This document shows, one piece after another, positions 1 through 9,847 of a stretch of 64,000 nucleotides of DNA. A model generated the notes under the pieces. It saw only the letters and a list, made by a program, of their open reading frames with translations, was not told the DNA's origin and ran no database searches. The stretch is taken from contig JADJOR010000008.1 in the NCBI GenBank assembly GCA_016713665.1, positions 1 to 64,000 on the forward strand, given 5' to 3'. Position 1 is the stretch's first letter. Every line of letters starts with the position of its first letter. This DNA comes from Deltaproteobacteria bacterium (GTDB lineage: Bacteria; Myxococcota_A; UBA9160; UBA4427). A program made the translations under genes and the position numbers.

Positions 1-257
1 TTCCGCCGGCTTCCGTCGCGGCCCGCGCGCCACGGCTGCGGCCGAGCTCGCGGCGCTGCGACAGATCCTGCTCCGTGTCGCCGTGCGGGTCCTCTCGCGG
101 GCGAGCGGCGGATGCGGGATCGCCGGGAGGGCCTGCCTGCCTACTACCCTCGCCCATCCCTGACGTCCCTGCGCGAAGACTCGCCGCGACGTTGCGCTTG
201 GCTTCGAACCGCTACCCGACCCTCGTCTGGCGAGCGCCCTCGGACGGGTCCGAATTG

Positions 258-968
258 ATGAAGCGCCTCGTCGTCATCCCCTGCATTCGACGAGGCCGAG
301 CGGATCAGGCGAGGGGATCGAGTGCGTGCGGCGCTGTCTGCCGGAGTTCGAGATCGTCGTGGTCGACGACGGCTTGCGTGTGACGCGACCGCGGTCATTG
401 CGCGGGCCGCGGGGGCGCGGGTCCTGCGCCATCCCTTCAATCTCGGCTATGGCTCGGCGCTCCAGACCGTCTACAGAGTTCGCCCATCGCGCCGGGGCCG
501 AGGTCGTCGTCCAGATGGATGCCGATGGCCAGCATGACTTTCGCCGAGGCGCGCGCGCTCGCCGCGCCGTGGTCGAGGCGGCGAGCTCGATCTCGTGATC
601 GGCCTCCCGCTTCCTCGGCGTCGGGGATCACCAGATGGAGCCCCTGCGCAACGCGGGACGCGCGCTCTTCCGCGGGCATCCTGCGCGGCTTTGCCCTGCG
701 CGTGAGCGACCTGACCCGGGCTTTCCAGGCCTCTCGCGCCGGGTGCTCGAGCTCTATGTCGGCGACGCCTTTCCGGCGGACTATCCCGACGTCGACGTGC
801 TGCTGATCGCGCATCGCCACGGGCTGCGGATCGGCGAGCGACCGGTCCACATGACCGCGAGCCCGCGCGCCTCGCTGCTCCACTCCGGGCTCGCCCCGTC
901 TACTACGTCTACAAGATGCTGCTGTCCGTCTGGCGGCCTCGGCCCGGCTGCGGATCGCCGCAGCGTGA
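258..968 (+). pseudogene. Glycosyltransferase family 2 (DPM1-like), frameshifted
   Basis: Would transfer a sugar from a nucleotide donor, probably to a polyprenyl phosphate at the inner membrane face. Seen across several frames: MKRLVVIP followed, after a one-base shift, by AFDEAERI; then FEIVVVDDG, GARVLRHPFNLGYGSAL, and EVVVQMDADGQHD (the DxD-like metal/nucleotide site). The C-terminal part reads PVYYVYKMLLSVW, typical of the end of dolichyl-phosphate-mannose-synthase-like GT2 proteins. At least four frame changes are needed. Each fragment is well conserved, so base-call indels are a better explanation than decay. The DUF2304 gene that normally accompanies this family follows. No gene is supported in bases 1-257. 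Confidence 0.7.
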
Positions 969-975
969 GGTGACC

Positions 976-1381
976 ATGAAGCTGGATCCCGCCTGATCGA
1001 GCTGCGCGAGCTGCTCCTCCGGCGCCTGAGTCGACCTCGACGCGGGTGCTCTTCGTCTCGCTCTCGCCTGCTGGCGGCGACGGTGCTCCTGCTGGTCAAG
1101 CGGCGGACGCTGCGCGAGGAGTACACGCCGATCTGGCTGGCGGTCGCCGCCGCCATCACGCTGCTCTCGCTGTCGCGGCCCCTGCTCTACTTCGTGACGC
1201 GCCTGGATCGGTGCCTGGACACCGAGCTCGGCGCTCTTCTTCTTCGGCGAGCTCTTCCTCGTCGCGATCTGCCTGAACTATGCCGTGCGACTGTCGCGCC
1301 TCTCGCCCTCGAGGTCAAGAATCTCGCCCAGGAGCTCGCCGTGCTTCGCGCGGAGCTCGAACGCCGCGTGGCGCGGACTAG
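976..1381 (+). pseudogene. DUF2304 membrane protein, frameshifted
   Basis: Small membrane protein of the DUF2304 family, commonly encoded directly after polyprenyl-type GT2 enzymes and presumed to assist glycan assembly; its biochemical role is unknown. The diagnostic string KRRTLREEYTPIWLAVAA is followed by a hydrophobic stretch, LFFFGELFLVAICLNYAVR and then SLEVKNLAQELAVLRAELE, a cytosolic coiled coil. These pieces lie in different frames, so at least two indels are present. The start is uncertain (ATG at 976 gives only a few codons before a stop) and the end is approximate. Confidence 0.6.
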
Positions 1382-1384
1382 CGC

Positions 1385-3110
1385 TTTGATCGGAGCGCAG
1401 GGGAGCGGAGGGGCGGATCGACGTTTGCGACGGTCGCAGGGGGTGCGGCGGTGGCGGGGGAGTGGCGCTGCTGACGGTGCCGCTCACGCTCGCGCGCTGG
1501 TGGCTGTCGCAGGATGCGGTCGAGCACCTCGCGATCGCGCAGGCCTGGGTCCACGGCGCGGGCTTCGTCGACCCGGTCAAGTGGATCCTCCCGGCGGGCG
1601 GGCCTTCCCACGCCGGCGCTCGCGCTGCGCGCCCCGGCTATCTCCTGCTCGCGGCGATTCCGCTCGGTCTGGGCGCGAGCCTGACGACGACGGGCGTGCT
1701 CCACGCCGTCTGGGCGAGCGGCGGCCGGACTCGTCGTGCCCGCGGCGCGGCGCTGCGGCATGCGCGGTCCGGCGGCCTTCGCCGCGGCGCTGTTGCTCGC
1801 GACGTCGCCTCGCCTGGCTCGCCCTCGCGCGCCACGTCTGACGGAGGCGACCGCGTTGCTGGCCTTTCTGGCCGTGCTGGCGACGGCGCGGGGCACCGTC
1901 ACGTCTGCGCGCGGGTCCCTCCTTTGCGCGGTCACGACCTTCGTCGCTTCCTCTGTCGCCCCAACCTGATCGCTCTCGCACTCGCCGTGCTGGTCGCGGG
2001 GGCGGCACAGCCGGGCGTGCAACGGACCGCACGTGTGCGCGGCCTCGCGATCTATGCGCTCGCCCTCGCCGGATTCGTGTTTGCCTATCGCGCCTGCGTC
2101 GTGCACGCGATCGGCGAGGCGCCCTACGCGCGCTACCAGACGCTCTTCCAGGTCGAGACGACTGCCGAGGTCTGGCAGTACGCGCGGGCGGACCATGGCG
2201 TCCTGGCCTATGTGGCGAGCCACGGCGATCTCCTCGCGACGCGCGCGGCGCGGACGTTCGCGGACCTCGTGCGGGTCCTCTTTCTCGAGCCGACCTATCA
2301 CGGGATCGGCTGGCTCGCGCTGCCGGGCTTCGCCTTCGCGCTGCGCAGCGGCGAGCGCGCGCTCGAGCGGCGCTTCCTCGCGCTCGGGCCTGGGACTCGC
2401 GTTCGTCGCGCTCCTCTACGTCGACTTCGACCGCGCTCGCTTTCCGCTCTTCACGGCCGCCGCCGCCTCGCTCAGCGGCTTCGCCTGGCTGGACGCGCGG
2501 GCGCAAGCGCTCGAGCGCGGGCTCTCGGCCCGGCATGGAATCGCCGCAGCGCGCTCGGATGGGCGCCGCTCGTGCTCGCGTGCGGTCCGCTCGCCATCTC
2601 GCTTCCGGGCTCCCTCCGCCACGCCGCCGAAGGAATCGCCTTCTACCGCGAGCAGGGCACCCAGGAGCGGCTCTGGCCCGAGCTGGACGTGCGCATGCGT
2701 CCGCTCTGCCGCGCGTTCGCCCCCGGCGAGCGGATCGCGAGCGTCGATCCCTGGACGACGCATCTCTGGTGCGGCCACGCGACGACGATGTTGCCCTCGG
2801 ACCTCGCGGAGCCGGGGGTGCTCGAGGTGTTCCTCGCGCAGGAGCAGCCGGACTGGCTCATCGCCGCGGCCGAAGAGCCCGCCCTGCGTCGCCCGCCCCG
2901 CCTGCTTTTTGCGTCATCGCCGCGACGGTCTCGTCCTCTACCAGGTCGAGGCACCGCCCGGTCGGGGCGTTCCCGCGCACGCGCGTGGAACGCGCCACCG
3001 CCGCCGCCTGCGCGGGCCGCGTCGAGCGATGCGCGGAGGCGATCGACGCGCGTGCCCGCCCTCGCCCGCGCCCCGCCCGCCCCGCCCGCGCCACATCGGA
3101 TTTCCGGTAG
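1385..3110 (+). pseudogene. GT-C family polyprenyl-dependent glycosyltransferase-like membrane protein, frameshifted
   Basis: Hydrophobic multi-pass protein resembling GT39/PMT-type transferases that use polyprenyl-phosphate sugars. Seen: VALLTVPLTLARWWLSQDA with EHLAIAQAWVHGAGFVDP just after the first membrane segment, the usual place of the acidic catalytic residue and the 'IA..W..G.GF' motif. Further membrane segments follow (LLLAAIPLGLGASL, AAFAAALLLATSP), then a soluble end around residues reading LVLYQVEAPP. The frame changes several times, so boundaries are approximate. It belongs with the preceding GT2/DUF2304 genes as a glycan-modification group; the exact family is inferred. Confidence 0.5.
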
Positions 3111-3155
3111 AGTCGCCGGATCGTCGCTCCCGGAAAGCCGCCCCGGAGATCCGCC

Positions 3156-4378
3156 ATGACCGCCGCCGCCCCGCGCATCCCCGAGCGGGACCCGCTGCTC
3201 GAAGCCGTCGACAAGATGCGTCCCGTGATCGAGGCCGGCGCGAGCGAGTCCGAGTCGCTGCGACGTCTGCCCGACGCGACGGTGCGTGCGCTCGCGGATT
3301 CGGGCCTCTTCCGGATGCTGCTGCCGCGGGAGATGGAAGGCCTCGAGGCGGATCCGGTGACCCAGAGCGAGGTGATCGAGCGCGTCGCCTACCTCGACGG
3401 CTCGACGGCCTGGTGTGCCTTCATCGGGGCGAGCTCGTCGGGCTTCGTCGCCGCCCAGCTCCCCGACGCGGGCATTCGCGAGGTCGTCGCCGGCAGCGGC
3501 GGTGTCTGGCCCGTCTTCGCCGGCTCCCCTCGACCGGCGGAGCGCGACCCGCGTCCCGGGCGGCTATCGCGTCTCGGGTCGCTGGGCCTGGGCATCCGGC
3601 ATCGGCCACGCGACCTGGCTGCAGGCGGGCTTCGTGGTGATGGAGGACGGCGCACCCGCCCGCGACGCGAACGGCGCGCCGATGATGCGCACGGCGATCT
3701 TCCCGGTCGCCGACGTCGAGGTCGAGGACAGCTGGCACACCATGGGCCTGCGCGGCACCGGCAGCGCACTTCCAACAGCGCGGGCCTCGTCGTCCCGGAA
3801 GAGCGCACCTACCCTTCCTCGACACGACGCCTCAGCGCGGCGGCGTGCTCTTCCAGCTCCCCATGCTCGGGTTCTTCAGACCGGCCTTCTCAAGCTTCTT
3901 CCAGGGCCTCGGCCGGCGCGCCCTCGACGAGGTCGCACAGATCGCCCAGACGAAGACCCACGTGCTCGCAGGGTCGCAGCTCGCCGAGCGTGCCGTCTTC
4001 CAGCGCGACCTCGCGCTCGCCGACGGCAGACTGCGCGCCGCGCGCCTGCTCCTGCACCACGAGCTCGAAGCCCTCTGGCAGCGCCTCCACGAAGGCCGCC
4101 CGGCGAGCGCGCTCGAGAACAACCGGCTGCTCTTCGCCTTCACGCATAACGCTCAGACCGCCGTCGACGCGGCCGACATGGCCTTCCGCTACGGCGGTGG
4201 CGAGGCGATCTTCCTCGAGAGTCCGCTCCAGCGGATCAAGCGCGACGTCGAAGCCGGGGCCCAGCACGTCCTCGTGAGCGAGCAGAACTTCGAGCTGCTC
4301 GGGAAGGCGATGCTCGGCGTCGACGGCGCATCGCCGGGTATCGCGCCCGTAACGCCGCCGCCGAGCGCTCCGCGCTGA
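3156..4378 (+). pseudogene. Acyl-CoA dehydrogenase-like flavin monooxygenase (AcylCoA_dh_2 type), frameshifted
   Basis: Resembles the HsaA/DszC/HpaB-like branch of the acyl-CoA dehydrogenase fold: two-component FMNH2- or FADH2-dependent hydroxylases of aromatic or steroid substrates. The N-terminus (to VAYLDGSTAWCAFIGASSS) is in one frame, VSGRWAWASGIGHATWL and DSWHTMGLRGTGS in a second, SAGLVVPEERTYP back in the first, and LPMLGFFRPAFSSFFQGLG through the helical C-terminal domain in a third. At least three indels are therefore needed. Total span matches the usual ~400 residues and no motif block is missing, so a sequence-quality artefact is more likely than a dead gene. Confidence 0.7.
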
Positions 4379-4396
4379 CGGCCGGGCGTTCGTCGC

Positions 4397-5488
4397 TCAG
4401 CGATCTCGACTGCGCTCGCGCTGCTTCGCGGCGGGCATGGCCGCCCGAAGAACGAGCCCCAGCCCCAGCAGCACGGCGGTCGTTGGCTCCGGAATGACCG
4501 CGACCCACACGAGGTCTCCCGCGCCCGGCCGCAGGCCGCCCGGATACGTCGCGTCGGGCACGTCGCCCTGGAATCCGATGCCCATGATCGTTCGTCCATC
4601 ACTCGAAATCGCGAGAGCGGAGCGCAGGGCCACGCCTTCCAGGTCGATGCCGAGCGCGGCGAGCGCGATCCCGAGGTCGCGCAGGCCGTTCGCATCGTCC
4701 CACACGAAGGCCCGGGAGTCTTCGCCCGCTTCGGTGGCGCGGCCGACGACGATCGAACCGTCCGCGGAGGTCCCATGAGCCTCACTCGAGACCGACCCGC
4801 CCGGAAGGTCCCCGAGCGACACCAGAGCGCCACCCCGCCAGCGAAACGCTTCGCGTCCCGCGGCCGTGGTGCCCCAGCCGACGACCGTCGTCCCATCGGC
4901 GGAGACGCCGTGCGCCTCGCTCTCGAAGGCGCCGCCGGCGAGGTCTCCGAGGCCGAGCGTCACGTCGGCTTCCCATCGGAAGGCCTCACGGCCCGAGCCC
5001 GAAGAGCCCACACCCACGACGACCGAGCCGTCCGGCGAGAAGTCGAGGGGCGTCGTCGACGAGCCGCCGCCCGGAAGGTCCGCGATCGCGGGCGGCACGT
5101 CCTCGGGCAGCGGGTTCGCGAACGGTTGTCCGGTCGCGATCGGGGTCACGCTGCCATTCGCGAGCTCGAAGGCGCCCGAGATCGTCTGGACGTGAACGAT
5201 CGAGCCGTCGACCGACATCCACGCGCCAAAGGTCTGCGGCGTCGAAGCGATCGGCGTCTGCTGGCCGGTCGCGACGTCGAACACCGCGACCGTGCTCGCC
5301 GACGTCGCTCGCGTGTACAGCACGGTCGATCCGTCCGCCGACAGGCTGCCGCCGAAGAGGACACCACTGCCCGACGTGACGATCTGGAAAGCGGGAGCCG
5401 CCGGCGCGGGGCCGGCCTGGACGAGCGTCGCGACGGCGGCAGCCACGATGGCCAGCCGTCGGCCGGAAGTCGGATCGATTCGACGCAT
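4397..5488 (-). CDS. PEP-CTERM protein with HAF repeats
   Basis: Exported 363-residue protein. A signal peptide (hydrophobic core IVAAAVATLVQAG) precedes at least three HAF-family repeats of about 45 residues, recognisable by LGDLPGGSVSSEAHGTSADG-type segments, each ending in REAFRW or RAFVW. The C-terminus is a PEP-CTERM sorting signal: VIPEP, a hydrophobic helix, then a basic tail ending QRERSRDR. In this system an exosortase cleaves at the PEP motif and the protein becomes associated with the exopolysaccharide matrix. No exosortase gene is in the window. A strong GAGGAGG ribosome site lies 5 nt before the ATG. The gene is intact although its neighbours are frameshifted. Confidence 0.85.
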   Translation of the reverse strand: MRRIDPTSGRRLAIVAAAVATLVQAGPAPAAPAFQIVTSGSGVLFGGSLSADGSTVLYTRATSASTVAVFDVATGQQTPIASTPQTFGAWMSVDGSIVHVQTISGAFELANGSVTPIATGQPFANPLPEDVPPAIADLPGGGSSTTPLDFSPDGSVVVGVGSSGSGREAFRWEADVTLGLGDLAGGAFESEAHGVSADGTTVVGWGTTAAGREAFRWRGGALVSLGDLPGGSVSSEAHGTSADGSIVVGRATEAGEDSRAFVWDDANGLRDLGIALAALGIDLEGVALRSALAISSDGRTIMGIGFQGDVPDATYPGGLRPGAGDLVWVAVIPEPTTAVLLGLGLVLRAAMPAAKQRERSRDR

Positions 5489-5606
5489 GCTGCCTCCTCG
5501 AGCTCGAACTCTCGAGTCAGCCTATCACGAAAGCGGTCGATCGCCGCAAAATCGTGTAGCGGGTCGCTCCAAAGAATCGAAGCCTGCGGGGTGCATGCCC
5601 CCGAGC

Positions 5607-6035
5607 TCAGTACGGCTTCCCGTGGTCCCGCCACTGCTCGACCTCGTCCCAGTGGTCGGCGAGCCGCTCGACCTCGGGGAGCGGGCCCGAGAGCTCGGCA
5701 TACTGGATGATCTCGATCCAGTTGCCGCCGGGATCCTTGACCCAGGAGAAGAGACAGCGATCCATCAGGCGCAGGACCCGGGCGCTGTGCTCCGCGCCGG
5801 CGGCGAGGAGCGCCGCGTGGGCCGCGCGGCAATCGTTCACGATCAACGTGATGTAGACGAAGCCACGGCGGCAGGTCGGCGTCGTCGGGCGCGCGTTCGC
5901 GTCCTCTTCGACGAAGACCTGCGTGTCGCCGACGCGAAATCCGCCCTCGTGGCGGCGGGCGCCCATGCCCTCGATCAGGAAGCGCTCCTGGGCGTCGACG
6001 TCGCGGACGCCGACGGTGATCCCGGCGCTCGTCAC
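5607..6035 (-). CDS. VOC (glyoxalase-fold) domain protein, second of a coupled pair
   Basis: 142 residues with a vicinal-oxygen-chelate fold: ITVGVRDVDAQERFLIEG at the N-terminus, GFVYITLIVNDCRAAHAAL in the middle and LFSWVKDPGGNWIEIIQY at the end, where E in the last motif is the usual metal ligand. The GTG start overlaps the stop of the preceding gene by four bases (GTGA), implying translational coupling. The pair could instead be one two-domain VOC protein split by a single-base indel, because indels are frequent in this part of the window. Substrate unknown; likely role in ring cleavage or detoxification. Confidence 0.7.
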   Translation of the reverse strand: MTSAGITVGVRDVDAQERFLIEGMGARRHEGGFRVGDTQVFVEEDANARPTTPTCRRGFVYITLIVNDCRAAHAALLAAGAEHSARVLRLMDRCLFSWVKDPGGNWIEIIQYAELSGPLPEVERLADHWDEVEQWRDHGKPY

Positions 6036-6352
6036 GCCCGCGTGCCGCGCGGCACGAGGGTCACGCCGAGGCCATCGGGATCACGCAGCGAGCGCGCCGC
6101 GGCGAGCCCGTCTCGGGCGATCGTGAGACCGCGGTAGCCCGTGACGGCCGGACCCATCGGTGTGTCGAAGGACTGGACCTTGAGCTTGCCGGGCGGGAGG
6201 GTAAAGAAGACTTCTTGATAGGTCGGGCTGTGGCGGAGGTTCTCGAGGCGCGGCAGGCCGACCATGTCCTCGTAGAAGGACCACATCGCCGGCGCGTTGT
6301 CCGAGAAGAGACCGGGATCGAGGAGACCGCGGGCGAGCTCGAAGCCGGGCAT
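6032..6352 (-). CDS. VOC (glyoxalase-fold) domain protein, first of a coupled pair
   Basis: 106 residues beginning MPGFELARGLLDPGLFSDN. The APAMWSFYEDMVGLP segment is the canonical N-terminal helix-strand of VOC modules, and LRDPDGLGVTLVP is the C-terminal metal-binding strand, here without the usual Glu. An AAAGGGA ribosome site precedes the ATG, 13 nt after the stop of the short-chain dehydrogenase upstream. On its own it is one VOC module. With the next reading frame it would form the two-module unit typical of this superfamily. Confidence 0.65.
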   Translation of the reverse strand: MPGFELARGLLDPGLFSDNAPAMWSFYEDMVGLPRLENLRHSPTYQEVFFTLPPGKLKVQSFDTPMGPAVTGYRGLTIARDGLAAARSLRDPDGLGVTLVPRGTRA

Positions 6353-6365
6353 GTCGGATTCCCTT

Positions 6366-7147
6366 TCAGCCGAGGTAGGTGCCGGAGTCGACGACGAGCA
6401 GCTGGCCCGTGATCTTCGAAGAGAGATCGGAGAGGAAGAAGACGACCGAGTCGGCGATGTCGTCGTCGCTCGCGAGCACGCCGAGGGCCGTCTCGCGCTC
6501 GAGCCCTTCGACGACGTCCCGAACGGAAATCCCGCGGCTCGCCGCCTGTCCCTCGGCCCAGCCCTCGACGACGGGCCCCACTTGAACCCGGCGCGATCGT
6601 GTTGACCCGGATGCGATGGCGGCCGAGCTCGCGGGCCAGGTAGCGCACCCCCGTCAGCAGCGCGCCCTTCGACATGGCGTAGACGAAGCGCAGGACCTCG
6701 ATCCGCGGCCGGTAGACGCCGTTGGTCCCGATCACGACGACCGAGCCCCCGCGCTCCGAAAGCAGCGGGACGGCCGCCTTCGTCATGCGCATCGTGCCCT
6801 TCACGTTGATCTCGGCCGTGCGATCCCAGTCGTCGAGGCCGCCCTCCATCAGGCCGCCCACGACGTGGTCGAGGGCGGCGACGTGGACGACGCCGTCGAG
6901 GCGGCCGAAACGCGCGCGGGCCAGCTCGACGAGCGCATCGCACGAGTCGCCGGAGGTGATGTCGAGCGCGGCGACCGCGCTCCGCGTCTCGCCGGGATCG
7001 AGCTCGCGGCGGATCTCCGCGGCGCGCGCCGTCGAGATCGCCGAGCGCGACCGAGCCGCCCTCCCGCAGCACCGCCTTCGCGACCGATCGCCCGAGCCCC
7101 GGCCCGACCCCCGACACCAGCACCACGCGTCCCTCGAGCAACCCCAT
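6366..7147 (-). pseudogene. Short-chain dehydrogenase/reductase, frameshifted
   Basis: NAD(P)-dependent oxidoreductase of the SDR superfamily, about 260 residues if the frame is repaired. Seen: MGLLEGRVVLVSGVGPGLG (Rossmann glycine motif), then after a shift near 7035 ALDITSGDSCDALVELARA, INVKGTMRMTKAAVPLLSE, the YAMSK active site (YxxxK) and IRVNTIAPG. After a second shift near 6585 comes VVFFLSDLSSKITGQLLVV with the C-terminal DSGTYLG. All catalytic motifs are present, so the two shifts probably reflect sequence errors. It lies just upstream of the VOC pair on the same strand and may share its pathway. Confidence 0.75.
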
Positions 7148-7280
7148 CCGACTCCGCTCCCTCCCGGCGATGCGTTCGGCGATCGCCCGTTCGACGCCGG
7201 CGCCCGTTCTGCGCCTTTCATCTGGCCGATCTCGGCGGATCATCGCTCCGACCGATCGCGCCCCCGACCCGGCCGGAAGA

Positions 7281-7646
7281 TCACTCCGGACGATGACACA
7301 CCGCCTCGATGTTATGCCCCTCCGGCGCGATCACGAAGGCGCCGTAGTAGCTCGGGTGGTAGATCGCCCGCACGCCCGGCCCGCCGTTGTCCCGGCCGCC
7401 GGCGGCGAGGGCCGCGGCATGGAACGCGTCGACCTCGGCCCGGGTCGCGGCGGCGAAGGCGATGTGCATCGGCCGCTGCGGCTCGCCGGGGGCGAGCCAG
7501 AGCTCGCCCTTGCCGTCCCGGCCGAAGGCGGTGACCTCGCCGAGCTCGACGACGATGCCGATCCCGAGCGGCGCGAGCGCACGCAGGTAGAAGGCCCGGC
7601 TCGCGGCCGGGTCGGCGACCTGGAGCGTCAAATGGTCGAGAATCAT
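7281..7646 (-). CDS. VOC family protein
   Basis: 121-residue glyoxalase-fold protein: MILDHLTLQVADPAASRAFY is the classic N-terminal VOC motif with its metal-binding His (H5), HIAFAAATRAEVDAFHAAAL carries the second His, and YYGAFVIAPEGHNIEAVCH supplies the C-terminal Glu ligand. All expected metal ligands are therefore visible. The start was chosen at the MILDHL methionine because residues upstream are low-complexity Arg/Ala sequence. Substrate unknown. It stands alone between the frameshifted SDR and the divergently transcribed D-Ala-D-Ala peptidase. Confidence 0.85.
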   Translation of the reverse strand: MILDHLTLQVADPAASRAFYLRALAPLGIGIVVELGEVTAFGRDGKGELWLAPGEPQRPMHIAFAAATRAEVDAFHAAALAAGGRDNGGPGVRAIYHPSYYGAFVIAPEGHNIEAVCHRPE

Positions 7647-7915
7647 CGCCGTCCGTCCCCATCGTCCGGGTGGAGCCGCTCGCCGTGCGCCGGAAGCTCG
7701 CATCGCCGTGAACCCGCGCCGTGCGGCCGCCGTCGAACCGAGCGTGGCCGAAGATAGGGCGCGATTCGACGGGCGCCTCCCGCGCATCGGCCGCACGCGG
7801 CGCGCATCGGCAGCGAGTGCCGGATCGGAGAACGGCCGTCTGCCGGTGGCGAGTTGCCCGGGATCGCCCTTCCAAGGCATGCTGCCGCGGATCGCAATCG
7901 GGGGAGAAGCGAATC

Positions 7916-9271
7916 ATGATCCATCGCGCGCGCGGCCCGTCTCGCCACCGCCGTCCTGACCCTGCTCACCGCCGCCTGGGCGGTCTCGCTGGACGCGCTC
8001 CGAGCCCGACCGGGCACGGCCGCCGAGGCCGCCACACAGGCGGCCGGGCAGGCGGCCATCGAGACGGCCAGGCCGGTGGCCAGACCCGCGGCCCTGCAAG
8101 CCGCCCTCGCCGCCGAGGCGCTTCGCATCGTCGGCGCCGGTCAGGGCGTCCACGTCGAGACCGCGGATGGAACCGTACTCGTGTCGCAGGCGTCGGCGCG
8201 CGCGGTCCATCCGGCCTCGGTGTCGAAGATCCCGACGACGCTCGCGCTGCTGCGCAAGCTCGGCCCCGACCACCGCTTCGAGACGCGCTTCCTGGCCGGG
8301 GTCCGATCCGCGCCGGCGCCGTCGAAGGTCCGCTCGTCGTGCGTGCGAACGGCGATCCCTACTTCGTCGACGAGAACGCGCTGCTCGTGGCGCGCGCGCT
8401 GCGGGATCTCGGAGTGCGGAAGGTCGACGGCGATCTCCGCGTCGAGGGGAAGCTCCTCTTCGACTGGAAGGCCGACGCGCTGGCGCCCCGGCTGCGCCGG
8501 GTCTTCGAGGGCACCGTCCCGACGGCGGCGTGGCAGGCGGTTCGTGCGCAGACGGGCGATCCGGGGGCGAGGGCGCCGCGCCTCGTCTTCAGTGGATCGT
8601 CGTCGTCCGCGGCGACGAAGGGCGCAGCCGGCGCAGGCGCCGAGACCCTGCTCGTCCTCCACCGCTCGCAGCCGCTCCTCGCCATGTTGAAGGCGCTGAA
8701 CGGCTACTCGAACAACATCTTCGCCCCCTTCGCCGACGCCGCCGGAGGCATCCGCGCCGTCGAGACGGCGATCCGCGTCGGATTGCCCGCCGCCTATCAA
8801 CAGGAGCTCGTGCTCGGAGACGGAGCCGGCGCCCATCCGAAGAATCGCATGAGCCCGCGGGCCACCGTCGAGATCCTGCGCCAGCTCGCCGCCGAGCTCG
8901 CGCCCCACGGCCTCGACCTCGCGGACGTGCTGCCCGTGGCGGGGATCGACGACGGGACGCTCAAGAAGCGGCTCGTCGGGCCGAACGGCCAGGGCATCGT
9001 CGTCGCGAAGACCGGGACCTACGGCGATTACGGCGCCTGCGCGCTCGCCGGTGCGCTGCGCACGCCGTCCCACGGCCTCGTCTACTTCGCGATCCTGAAT
9101 CGCGGCGTCCCGATCGAAGAAGGGCGACGGCGCCAGGACGCCTTCGTCCGCGTGCTCGTCGACTCGCTCGGGGCCGAGCCCTGGAGCTACCTGCGCGACG
9201 ACGCGCCGGCCTTCACCCGGGCGGAGGTCGTCCCGGCGGCGCAGGCGACGACTGCCGCCGCCACGCCCTGA
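7916..9271 (+). pseudogene. dacB: D-alanyl-D-alanine carboxypeptidase/endopeptidase (peptidase S13, PBP4-type), frameshifted
   Basis: Periplasmic penicillin-binding enzyme that trims peptidoglycan peptides. The three active-site motifs are all visible: SVSK (SxxK) in HPASVSKIPTTLALL, SNN (SxN) in NGYSNNIFAPFAD and KTG in VVAKTGTYGDYG. An N-terminal export segment (ATAVLTLLTAAWAVSL) is in a different frame from the ATG at 7916, and a second shift occurs near 8310 between ETRFLAG and GPLVVRANGDPYFVDENA. The ATG follows GGGGGAGAAG. About 450 residues once repaired; the insert between SxxK and SxN is shorter than in E. coli PBP4. Likely functional in the organism, with indels in the sequence. Confidence 0.8.
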
Positions 9272-9355
9272 TCCCGACGCGCAGCGATCGCCGTCGAGGC
9301 GCCCTCTTCGCGACCTCGACGTACCGGAACCGGCGCGACTCGGCGGAAGCCCGGC

Positions 9356-9847
9356 TCACACGCGCAGCGAGGACCCGTCGCGGGCGGTCAGCACGAAGAC
9401 CGGGATCTCGCGGTGGCCGTCGGCGCGCTTCTGATAGGTCAGATAGACGGGGGAGCGGGTCGTGATCGACTCCCAGAGCAACGCCCGCTCGGGCCCCTCG
9501 ACGACCTGGGCGTCGACGGCGACCGAGCGACGGCGCACGAAGATCGTCGCGGCGGGATCGGCGCGCAGGTTCCGCGCCCAGTGCGGATCCGTCGGCAGGC
9601 CGCCCCGCGAGCCCACGATCGCGATCCGTCCCTTCCCGGCGGAGAAGTAGGGCAGGACGACCGTCCGCTGCTCACCGGTCTTGCGACCACGGGTCGTGAG
9701 CAGGAGCGGCGCGTTGTAGTCGACGCCCTCCGAATGGGCGAAGATCATCGAGACCGGCGACTCGCCGAGGTAGCGGACGCAGACGCGATCGAAAGCGGCC
9801 CCGAACGGGGTCACGGCGAAACGGACGGCGACCTGGGAGAGCTTCAT
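9356..9847 (-). CDS. Nitroreductase/quinone reductase family deazaflavin (F420)-type protein, DUF385
   Basis: 163 residues of the Ddn/DUF385 split-barrel family, which in actinobacteria uses reduced F420 to reduce quinones and nitro compounds. Signature segments: LLLTTRGRKTGEQRTVVLPY followed by IAIVGSRGGLPTDPHWARNL and RADPAATI. The ATG overlaps the stop of the CoA-transferase gene by four bases (ATGA), so the two are translationally coupled. Cofactor use is inferred from the family; the sequence does not show whether F420 is made by this organism. Confidence 0.85.
   Translation of the reverse strand: MKLSQVAVRFAVTPFGAAFDRVCVRYLGESPVSMIFAHSEGVDYNAPLLLTTRGRKTGEQRTVVLPYFSAGKGRIAIVGSRGGLPTDPHWARNLRADPAATIFVRRRSVAVDAQVVEGPERALLWESITTRSPVYLTYQKRADGHREIPVFVLTARDGSSLRV

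Noticed and set aside
258..4378. Programmed frameshifting as the cause of the split genes
   Set aside because: The shifts are numerous, in both directions and in unrelated genes, without slippery sequences or conserved structures. Sequence error is simpler.
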